From the NCBI GenBank assembly GCA_964247265.1, contig CAXTTS010000065.1:1-15525 (forward strand): 15,525 nt of DNA, in the 5' to 3' direction. This document shows, in pieces, positions 1-5,896 of this stretch; position 1 is the first letter of the stretch, and every line of letters begins with the position of its first letter. Under the pieces are notes generated by a model. The model had not been told where the DNA came from, ran no database searches, and saw nothing but the letters and a program-made list of their open reading frames with translations. This DNA comes from Alterirhizorhabdus sp964247265. GTDB taxonomy: Bacteria > Pseudomonadota > Alphaproteobacteria > Sphingomonadales > Sphingomonadaceae. Position numbers and translations under genes: made by a program.

Positions 1-977
1 CCGAACAGCCCGCCGGCCACGCCGATCTCGTTCGCCGGCACGTTTATCATGTACATCACCGGCGCGAACACCAGGCCGACGATACGCTGGAAGGTCAGGC
101 CCTCCACCCCGAACCAGTGGCCGACGCCGGAGAGCAGCCCGTTCGCCAGCGCCACCAGCGCCACGAACGCCAGCACCATTGCCCCTACCGCCACCGCCAG
201 CTTCACGCCGGTCTGCGCGCCCTGCGAGGCGGCCATGATGATGTTGGCCGGCCGCTCCGCCTCGTCGATGCCGGCGGCGATCGAGACCGGGGGTTCCGCT
301 GAGGGATCGTCCGCCCTGCGTGGTTCGTCGGGCATCATGATCTTGGCCATCACCAGCCCGCCGGGCGCCGCCATGAAGCTGGCGGCGATCAGATAGTCGA
401 TGCGGATGCCCATCGCGGCATAGGCCGCCAGGATCGTGCCCGCGACGCCCGCCATGCCGGACACCATCACGGCGAAAAGCTGCGGCGGCGTCAGGCCCGC
501 CAGATAGGGGCGAATCACCAGCGGCGATTCGCTTTGCCCGACGAAGATGTTGGCGGCGGCGCACAGCGATTCCACCTTCGATACGCCGGTAATCCGTTGC
601 AGCGCGCCGCCGATCCAGCGCACCACCAGCGGCATGATGCCGAGATAATAGAGGATCGAGATCAAAGCCGCAAAGAAGATGATGGTCGGCAGCGCCTGCA
701 ATGCGAAATTCTGCCCTAGCGGATCCTGCGCCAGCCGGCCGAACAGGAAATCCACGCCGACGCGAGAGTAGCCGAGCAGGCTCGCCACCGCTTCCGCAAG
801 CCCCGCGAGCGCACGGCGGCCGGCCGGCACGTAGAGCACGATCACCGCGATCGCCACCTGCAACGCGAAGGCCGCACCCACCACGCGCGGCCGGATCGCC
901 CGGCGATTGGAGGAGAGCAGCACCGCGATCGCCAGGATCAGCAGCATCCCGCCGATGCCGGTAAGCAGACGGCTCAC
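1..977 (-). CDS. CNT-family nucleoside permease (NupC-like), 3' end cut by the window
   Basis: Inner-membrane transporter expected to import nucleosides with a cation gradient. About 325 residues are readable on the minus strand, and the gene continues beyond base 1. The start is a GTG at 975-977: the frame has a TAG stop three codons upstream, so nothing earlier is possible. An ATG ten codons further in is an alternative, and neither has a clear ribosome binding site. The protein is strongly hydrophobic. CNT hallmarks are visible: a first segment reading GGMLLILAIAVLLSS, then GVDFLFGRL, FALQALPTIIFFAALISILYYLG, NIFVGQSESPLVIRPYL, FAVMVSGMAGVAGTILAAY and, near the edge, MINVPANEIGVAGG. The QSESPL stretch is the conserved substrate and ion-binding region of the family. 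CNT proteins are usually about 400 residues, so roughly three quarters are present. The gene is divergent from the YhhQ-type transporter gene, with 160 bases between them. Family confidence is high; the exact substrate is not determined. Confidence 0.9.
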   Translation of the reverse strand, partial: MSRLLTGIGGMLLILAIAVLLSSNRRAIRPRVVGAAFALQVAIAVIVLYVPAGRRALAGLAEAVASLLGYSRVGVDFLFGRLAQDPLGQNFALQALPTIIFFAALISILYYLGIMPLVVRWIGGALQRITGVSKVESLCAAANIFVGQSESPLVIRPYLAGLTPPQLFAVMVSGMAGVAGTILAAYAAMGIRIDYLIAASFMAAPGGLVMAKIMMPDEPRRADDPSAEPPVSIAAGIDEAERPANIIMAASQGAQTGVKLAVAVGAMVLAFVALVALANGLLSGVGHWFGVEGLTFQRIVGLVFAPVMYMINVPANEIGVAGGLF

Positions 978-1137
978 GCGTGGCTACCGGCGGCGATGGT
1001 GGCGTGGGCGCACGGCCGGCGATGGACGATAGGCAAGTCTGGTCTCCCGGCGGCGATTGGCACCGGCCGTTAAGGCAAATCGGCGGCGCCACGGCAATCC
1101 TATTTCCTCGATCGGTCACATACGGTTAGGAAGCGGG
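978..1137. promoter_or_regulatory. Divergent intergenic region with 8-bp inverted repeat and short direct repeats
   Basis: This 160-base gap must hold the promoters of two divergent transporter genes. It contains a perfect inverted repeat, ACGGCCGG at 1012-1019 and CCGGCCGT at 1063-1070. It also has two near-identical direct copies of CCGGCGGCGAT followed by GG or TGG, around 987 and 1047. I could not pick convincing -35/-10 boxes. No preQ1 riboswitch pattern is evident upstream of the queuosine-precursor transporter. The ribosome binding site for the plus-strand gene is AGGAAG near 1128-1133. Confidence 0.35.
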
Positions 1138-1791
1138 ATGCAGTCCGCCCACGCGCCCTCGCCCGCACCCGGCATCGCCCGCTCGTTGTTCGTCTTCGCG
1201 ATCCTGTATGGCGGCATGGTGTGCATCGCCGGCGTGCTGGGCAACAAGCTCGTCGCTGTCGGTCCGCTGGCGGTGGAGGCGGGGATCTTCGCCTTCCTGC
1301 TGCTGGTCGTGACATCCAGCGCGGTAGCCGAAATGTGGGGGCGCGATACCGCCAACCGGCTTGTATTGTTCGGGTTCGTGCCGCTGATCCTTTCGATGAT
1401 CCTGATCCGGATCGTGCTGGTACTGCCCCCGGCGCCCTTCTGGGAGGCGGAGAAGAGGATCGCGTTCGACATGATCCTGGGCCAGTCCTCGCGCATGATG
1501 ATCGCGGGGCTGATCGCCTATGGCACGTCGCAGCTGCTCAACGTGTTCATCTTCACCCGGATGAAGCAGGGATCGGGCGCGATGCTGTGGCTGCGCGCGC
1601 TGGTGGCCGGGGTGCTGAGCCAGGCGGTCGATACGCTGCTGTTCATCACCATCGCCTTTTACGGCGTGGAACCGGTGGGGCTGATCCTGCCCGGCCAGCT
1701 GATCGCCAAGATCGTGCTCAGCAGCGTGATGGTGCCGCCGTTGATCTACCTGTTCGTCGCGATCGGCCGGCGGCTTGACGCCCGTGGTTGA
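1138..1791 (+). CDS. yhhQ: Queuosine precursor transporter (YhhQ/VUT family, DUF165)
   Basis: Inner-membrane importer of a 7-deazaguanine precursor (preQ0/preQ1) used to make the tRNA nucleoside queuosine. The protein is 217 residues, the usual size. About six hydrophobic segments are visible, beginning at roughly residues 15-36, 43-63, 76-96, 118-140, 155-176 and 183-208. Family features include GNK near residue 37, an acidic and polar patch AEMWGRDTAN at 64-73, SQLLN at 131-135 and SQAVDTLLF at 161-169. I chose the ATG at 1138 because AGGAAG lies just upstream and the family N-terminus fits. A longer reading from 1057 would add 27 residues of unlikely sequence. The 3' end overlaps the following ROK kinase gene, suggesting co-transcription, although the two functions are not obviously related. 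The family assignment is firm; the substrate comes from the characterised E. coli member. Confidence 0.88.
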   Translation: MQSAHAPSPAPGIARSLFVFAILYGGMVCIAGVLGNKLVAVGPLAVEAGIFAFLLLVVTSSAVAEMWGRDTANRLVLFGFVPLILSMILIRIVLVLPPAPFWEAEKRIAFDMILGQSSRMMIAGLIAYGTSQLLNVFIFTRMKQGSGAMLWLRALVAGVLSQAVDTLLFITIAFYGVEPVGLILPGQLIAKIVLSSVMVPPLIYLFVAIGRRLDARG

Positions 1792-2716
1792 GCCCGTCGT
1801 CCCCCGTTCGGCAAGGCCGGTATACGGCGCGGTCGAAGCCGGCGGCACGAAGTTCCTGTGCGGCGTCGGCGATGCCGCCGGATCGCGCGAGACGATGCGG
1901 ATCGATACGCGCGATCCGGCGAGCACGCTTGCCGATATGGTCGCCTTCTTCCAGGCCGCCGGCAAACGCCACGGCGGGATCGCGGCGGTCGGCGTCGGCA
2001 GCTTCGGTCCGCTCCAGCTCGATCCTTCCGCCGCCGACTTCGGCCGGATCACCACCACGCCCAAGCCCGGCTGGTCCGGCGCGGACATACCCGGCGCGCT
2101 GCGTTTCGGGCTGAGCCTGCCGGTGGCGATCGATACCGACGTGAACGCCGCCGCGCTCGCGGAGGCGGCATATGGCGCGGGTAAGGGCGCCCGCTCGCTT
2201 GCTTATGTCACGATCGGCACGGGCATCGGCGTGGGCATCGCGATCGACGGGCGCACCGTCCACGGCCTCGGCCACCCGGAAGCGGGGCACCTGCTGTTCC
2301 GTCGCCACCCGGATCATGGCGCGTTCGCGGGCATCTGCCCTTATCATGGCGACTGTCTTGAGGGTCTCGCGGCCGGCCCGGCGATCATCGCGGCATGGGG
2401 CGCATCCTTTGCCGATCTGCCCGCCGATCACCCCGCCTGGAGCGTGCAGGCCGACTATATCGGGCAGCTTTGCGCCAGCCTGATCCTCACCGTGGCACCC
2501 GAACATATCGTGCTGGGCGGCGGGGTGATGGCGCAGGCGCGGCTGCTGGCGGCCGCCCGCGGCGAGACCGGGCGACGGCTCGCCGGCTATTGCGCCAGCT
2601 GGGGGCCGGAACAATTTGCCAGCCGCATCTCCGCGCCGGGCTGTGCCGAACCGCCGGGCCTGGTCGGCGCCTACATGCTTGCCGAACGGCTGCACGATCA
2701 TCACGCCAGCCGTTAG
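1775..2716 (+). CDS. ROK-family fructokinase
   Basis: Sugar kinase that phosphorylates fructose (or a related hexose) with ATP in the cytoplasm. About 313 residues, typical for ROK kinases. Visible motifs: the phosphate-binding EAGGTKF at 21-27; the catalytic region AIDTDVNAAAL at 118-128, with Asp122 the expected base; IGTGIGVGI at 147-155; the zinc-site region GICPYHGDCLEG at 186-197 (Cys188, His191 and Cys194, probably with a preceding His); and LGGGVM at 247-252. The CPYHGDCLEG pattern is that of Bacillus subtilis YdhR-type fructokinases, hence the specific call. The start is uncertain: TTG at 1775 or GTG at 1784. Both overlap the end of the upstream transporter gene by 8 to 17 bases, so translation is probably coupled. 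The stop codon lies at the first bases of a hairpin terminator. Mannose or glucose kinase activity cannot be excluded from sequence. Confidence 0.88.
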   Translation: MTPVVEPVVPRSARPVYGAVEAGGTKFLCGVGDAAGSRETMRIDTRDPASTLADMVAFFQAAGKRHGGIAAVGVGSFGPLQLDPSAADFGRITTTPKPGWSGADIPGALRFGLSLPVAIDTDVNAAALAEAAYGAGKGARSLAYVTIGTGIGVGIAIDGRTVHGLGHPEAGHLLFRRHPDHGAFAGICPYHGDCLEGLAAGPAIIAAWGASFADLPADHPAWSVQADYIGQLCASLILTVAPEHIVLGGGVMAQARLLAAARGETGRRLAGYCASWGPEQFASRISAPGCAEPPGLVGAYMLAERLHDHHASR

Positions 2717-2738
2717 GGTTTTGTTAACCCTTTTTCTT
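2715..2738 (+). terminator. Rho-independent terminator after the fructokinase gene
   Basis: AGGGTT at 2715-2720 pairs perfectly with AACCCT at 2726-2731 across a five-base loop (TTGTT), followed by a T-rich tract TTTTCTT. The left arm starts inside the fructokinase TAG stop codon. This is the only hairpin plus U-tract in the window that fits the textbook intrinsic terminator. It implies that the yhhQ-fructokinase unit ends here and that the next gene has its own promoter or relies on read-through. Confidence 0.7.
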
Positions 2739-2772
2739 CACGATGTCTGAAGGTGATGGGGAGCCGACGACG

Positions 2773-3561
2773 ATGCGGGGCGACACGATCAAACCTGGCC
2801 TGCGACTGGCCGCCCTGACCACCGGCGCTTTGCTCTCCGGCTGCGCCACCGGACCGCTGGCCTCCCTCGCTCCGGTGCACCATATGCCGCCTGTAGCCGC
2901 CGCCACGAGGCCGGTGCCGCCCGCCGGCGCCTCGGCGAACCAGACCATCCCGCCGCGCGCGCCGGACGGCAGCTATCGCACGATCAACAGCGGCCTCAGC
3001 CCGGCCGCGACGATCTGGCACGTCCGTTCCGCGCTGAACGTGGCGGCGCTCGGCTGCCGCGAGCAGGAGGCGGCGATCGTCGCCGGCTACAATGCGCTGC
3101 TCGCGTCCAAGAAGACGCTGCTCAAGACCGCCTTCGCGCAAACCGAGGCGGAGGCGCGCAAGGCCGGCGGCGCGGATTGGCGCGACTCGCACGATCGGGA
3201 CATGACCAAGGTGTATAATTTCTTCGCGCAGCCGCCCGCCAAGGCCGGGTTCTGCGCCGTGGCGACGGAGATCGCGGCCGAAGCCGCCGCCGTGCCGGCG
3301 CAGCAGTTCCAATCCTATGCCGACGCGGCGCTGGTGCGGCTGGAGGCGCCGTTCCTCGCCTTCTACCGCGACTATGATCGCTACCGCGTCGCACTCGCCG
3401 CTTGGGACGCGAGCGCGCCTGCCTCGGCCGGCGTTGATCCGGCGCGAACCGGTGTCGCGCTGTCCTATGCGCCTGTCACAAGCGTGATCGGCGGGCCGCC
3501 GGCGTCTAGCCAGGGCGATCGCCGGCTCGCCGCGACGGACGCAATAGGCCCGCGCCGATAA
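2773..3561 (+). CDS. Putative lipoprotein of unknown function
   Basis: I do not recognise this family. The 262-residue product starts with a basic region and a short hydrophobic stretch ending in LLSGC (Cys24), a good lipobox for signal peptidase II. It is therefore likely an envelope lipoprotein. A Pro/Ala-rich linker follows (about residues 25-65), then a mostly helical Ala/Gln/Glu-rich body with FAQTEAEARKAG, VYNFFAQPPAKAGFC and FLAFYRDYDRYRVALAAWDA. Two Cys residues in the body could form a disulphide. I chose ATG 2773 because GGGGAG lies about nine bases upstream and this start places the basic residues and lipobox correctly. An ATG at 2743 would add ten residues but sits only a few bases after the terminator. 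The gene stands between the terminator and a short-chain dehydrogenase gene 176 bases downstream. Reading-frame support (composition, lipobox, ribosome binding site) is good; function is unknown. Confidence 0.75.
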   Translation: MRGDTIKPGLRLAALTTGALLSGCATGPLASLAPVHHMPPVAAATRPVPPAGASANQTIPPRAPDGSYRTINSGLSPAATIWHVRSALNVAALGCREQEAAIVAGYNALLASKKTLLKTAFAQTEAEARKAGGADWRDSHDRDMTKVYNFFAQPPAKAGFCAVATEIAAEAAAVPAQQFQSYADAALVRLEAPFLAFYRDYDRYRVALAAWDASAPASAGVDPARTGVALSYAPVTSVIGGPPASSQGDRRLAATDAIGPRR

Positions 3562-3626
3562 GGCGTGACCTACCCGCCTGCCGGCTGCGCGATCTCCGCA
3601 CGCCGAATGCCGGCAACTGGCGCTTT

Positions 3627-3664
3627 CGTGAGCGACGTGGGGCGAAGGCCGGGTTACGCTCACG
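3627..3664. repeat. 8-bp inverted repeat between lipoprotein and dehydrogenase genes
   Basis: CGTGAGCG at 3627-3634 is the exact reverse complement of CGCTCACG at 3657-3664, separated by 22 bases. It lies about 75 bases upstream of the dehydrogenase start. It could be an operator or a weak terminator of the lipoprotein gene. There is no T-tract, so a classic intrinsic terminator is unlikely. Confidence 0.35.
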
Positions 3665-3737
3665 ATCGATCGCCGGCAGCGGCGCGTATATCGATCACGA
3701 ACCCGATGCCGGTCCGGCACCACAGCGGAGAGACTTC

Positions 3738-4499
3738 ATGGATCTGGGACTCACGGGCCGCAAGGCTGTCCTCGTCGGCGCCAGCAAGGGCATGCCGCTG
3801 GCCACCGCGCGCGTGCTGGCGGCGGAGGGTTGCGACATCGCGCTCTGCTCGCGAGGGCAGGAGAGCGTCGATGCCGCGGTCGCCTCGCTGTCGGCGCATG
3901 GCACGAAGGTGATCGGCGCCGCCGTGGACGCGACCGATGCCGCCGCCCATGCCGGCTGGATCGCCGAGGCGGCCGAGGCGCTGGGCGGCTGCGACATCTT
4001 CATCTCCTTCACCTCCGCCAACACCGGAGTGGATGACGAGGCCGGCTGGCGCGCCACGTTCGAGGCGGACACGCTACCGCTGGTGCGCGGCGTGGCAACG
4101 GCCCTGCCGTTCCTGCGCAAGTCCGATGCGGGGGCGATCGTCACCATCTCGTCGACCGCCGCGATCGAGGAGTTTATAGGTCCCGGTGGCTATCACGCGA
4201 TGAAGGCCGCCACGATCAATTACAGCGCCGCCTTGTCGCAGAAGCTCGCGCCGGAGGGTATCCGGGTGAACTGCATCACGCCCGGCCCCGTCCACGTCGA
4301 GGGCAATCCGTGGGACGGCATCAAGGGCGCGATGCCCGACTTCTTCGACAATCTGGTTGGCCAGATCCCGATGGGCCGGATGGGCGAGGGTGACGAGATC
4401 GCGCGCGCGATCGCCTTCGTCGCGTCGCCCGCCTGCCGCTACATGACGGGCGCGAATATCGTGATCGACGGCGGTTTCACCAAGCGCGTCGCCTTCTGA
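3738..4499 (+). CDS. Short-chain dehydrogenase/reductase (SDR), atypical cofactor loop
   Basis: Probable NAD(P)-dependent oxidoreductase of 253 residues, the normal size for a classical SDR; substrate unknown. The Rossmann start reads VLVGASKGMP (residues 11-20), where the family normally has TGxxxGIG, so the last Gly-Ile-Gly is Gly-Met-Pro. ISSTAA at 137-142 supplies the catalytic Ser, and Tyr152 and Lys156 form the YxxxK pair (GGYHAMKAA). VNCITPGPV at 178-186 is the usual PG motif, and MTGANIVIDGGF at 236-247 is the standard C-terminal signature. The position that is usually the active-site Asn (as in VNL) reads ADT, with Asp111. The NNAG-type motif is replaced by FTSANTG (91-97). GGAGAG lies six bases before the ATG. 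The gene converges on the sirtuin gene with 25 bases between stops. Alternatives are 3-oxoacyl-ACP reductase-like or sugar dehydrogenase roles; the odd motifs argue against assigning one. Confidence 0.85.
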   Translation: MDLGLTGRKAVLVGASKGMPLATARVLAAEGCDIALCSRGQESVDAAVASLSAHGTKVIGAAVDATDAAAHAGWIAEAAEALGGCDIFISFTSANTGVDDEAGWRATFEADTLPLVRGVATALPFLRKSDAGAIVTISSTAAIEEFIGPGGYHAMKAATINYSAALSQKLAPEGIRVNCITPGPVHVEGNPWDGIKGAMPDFFDNLVGQIPMGRMGEGDEIARAIAFVASPACRYMTGANIVIDGGFTKRVAF

Positions 4500-4524
4500 T
4501 CCGGCCGACCCGTCCGGGCGGACC

Positions 4525-5259
4525 TCAGGCCGCCAGCATCGCCTCGACCCATGATGGAACGAGGCGGCTGGCCGGCCCGGTCCGGCTCTCGTCGAACCAG
4601 TCGCTGCCGGCCGATGGCTCCAGGTTCAGTTCCAGCGTCGCCGCGCCATAGGCCCGCGCCTGCTGAACGAAGCCGGCCGCCGGATAGACCGCGCCGGAGG
4701 TGCCGATCGAGACGAACAGGTCCGCCTGCGCCAGCGCGGCATCGATCCGCTCCATCTGATACGGCATCTCGCCGAACCAGACGATATCGGGTCGCAGCGT
4801 GCCGGCCGCGCCGCACGCTGGGCACGCCGGCCCGTCGCCCAGCTTGCCGGCGCAGCGGCTGCGCGTGCCGCAGGCGAGGCACAGGGCCGACATCAGCTCG
4901 CCATGCATGTGCAGCAACCGCGTGGCGCCGCCCCGTTCGTGCAAATCGTCGACATTCTGCGTGACGATCAGCAGGTCGCCCTGCCACGCGCGATCGAGCC
5001 GTGCGAGCGCCTCATGCGCCGCATTAGGCCTGACCGTCGCCAGCGCCGCCCGCCGCTCATCGTAGAAGGCCTGCACCAGCGCACGATCCCGGCGGAACGC
5101 CTCCGGGGTGCAGACATCCTCGACCCGATGTCTCTTCCTGACGCCGCCCTCGTCATATTCCCAGTAACTCACCTCTCCATACGTGCGGAAGGTCGGCACG
5201 CCCGATTCGGCGGAAATGCCCGCGCCGGTCAGGACGACGATGTTAAGAAACGGCTTCAT
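4525..5259 (-). CDS. cobB: NAD-dependent protein deacylase, Sir2 family (CobB-like, class III)
   Basis: Cytoplasmic enzyme that removes acetyl or succinyl-type groups from protein lysines, consuming NAD. The product is 244 residues, the size of bacterial class III sirtuins. Motifs in order: GAGISAESGVPTFR (12-25) for NAD; TQNVDDLHERGG (100-111); the catalytic His119 in HMHGEL; four zinc-ligand cysteines at 127, 130, 146 and 149 (CLAC and CPAC); IVWFGEMP (159-166); and SIGTSGAVYPAA (184-195). Tyr66 and Arg69 in FYDERR match the Tyr/Arg pair that lets E. coli CobB and human SIRT5 accept succinyl and malonyl lysine, so desuccinylase activity is likely. The start ATG at 5257-5259 gives the standard MKPFLNIVVLTGAGIS beginning. 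The gene converges on the dehydrogenase; the 25-base gap holds only a short GTCC/GGAC hairpin without a T-tract. Confidence 0.93.
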   Translation of the reverse strand: MKPFLNIVVLTGAGISAESGVPTFRTYGEVSYWEYDEGGVRKRHRVEDVCTPEAFRRDRALVQAFYDERRAALATVRPNAAHEALARLDRAWQGDLLIVTQNVDDLHERGGATRLLHMHGELMSALCLACGTRSRCAGKLGDGPACPACGAAGTLRPDIVWFGEMPYQMERIDAALAQADLFVSIGTSGAVYPAAGFVQQARAYGAATLELNLEPSAGSDWFDESRTGPASRLVPSWVEAMLAA

Positions 5260-5896
5260 GCCCTGCCCTGAAGCAACCGACGGTGCTTGTCGCGAAGATT
5301 GTTGGCCCGGGTTTACTCATAGCGGCAAGCAAGCCACCCGACCTGCCTCATAATACCGGACGGCCGAACCCATATGGCGAGCTGCGATGCCAGCCATGTC
5401 ATCGGCAGGTCCCGCTCATGGTCGAACACCATATGCCCTGCGCCTCGTACGATCGAGGCAGCTATGGCGGTGCCTCTTCATCATCGGTCGCTAAATCGGT
5501 CTCACCCTCATGCAGGGGCGAGACCTGATCGGCTTAACCTTGGGTAACCCGGACGGTGGGGACGGGAGATACCGAAACGTTCACGGCCGCTTCTGTCAGA
5601 TATTGACGGTTCATGCCGTAAAGCGCCCGCGCGAAGTCCTCACAGCGGTCCGCAGGCCTGGTCGTCACGATGTTGAACCCACCGACGACATCGATCATGC
5701 CCGCATGGGGAGAATGATCGCGCGAAAATCTCGGACCGAGTATCGTCATAGCCGATCGCCGCCGAGCCTCCAAGATTACGCCGCCTGCGATTGTCGATCA
5801 TCTAACAACTCCCTGGATCCACCCCGATCCCGGTGGTGGCGCTGATCGTTGGGTACTCGTTGTTCGTCGCCGGTTATGCCGGTGAAGCTAGGGAAG
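5260..5896. other. Gene-poor gap between sirtuin and c-di-GMP genes
   Basis: About 640 bases with lower and less ordered GC than the flanks and no protein family I recognise. It must contain the sirtuin promoter and the 3' end of the c-di-GMP transcript. A hairpin CCACC/GGTGG occurs near 5818-5836 but lacks a T-tract. A short open frame lies on the minus strand at 5534-5749 (listed separately). A hydrophobic stretch reading PVVALIVGYSLFVAGYAGEARE can be translated from the plus strand near 5832-5890, but it has no start signal and may be chance. The region looks like decayed sequence. Confidence 0.4.
5534..5749 (-). CDS. Possible small hypothetical protein, 71 residues
   Basis: Unrecognised. 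From the ATG at 5747-5749 the product would begin MTILGPRFSRDHSPHAGM and continue with GGFNIVTTRPADRCEDF and ALYGMNRQYLTEAAVNV, a composition that could be a real soluble protein. A GGAGG sits about 17 bases before this ATG, too far for ideal spacing. A TTG at 5773 in the same frame would add eight residues but leaves that GGAGG inside the reading frame. Third-position GC is only around 60 percent, clearly lower than in neighbouring genes. It may therefore be a horizontally acquired small gene, a remnant, or chance. Confidence 0.25.
   Translation of the reverse strand: MTILGPRFSRDHSPHAGMIDVVGGFNIVTTRPADRCEDFARALYGMNRQYLTEAAVNVSVSPVPTVRVTQG

Noticed and set aside
1021..1137. preQ1 riboswitch upstream of the YhhQ-type transporter
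   Set aside because: I see no A-rich tail, pseudoknot or conserved core typical of known preQ1 classes in this leader.
1126..2088. Long minus-strand frame opposite the transporter and kinase genes
   Set aside because: It is antisense to two well-identified genes and rich in Arg, His, Gln and Pro, as expected of a shadow frame.
4500..4524. Bidirectional terminator between the convergent dehydrogenase and sirtuin genes
   Set aside because: Only a 4-bp GTCC/GGAC stem is present, with no T-tract on either strand.
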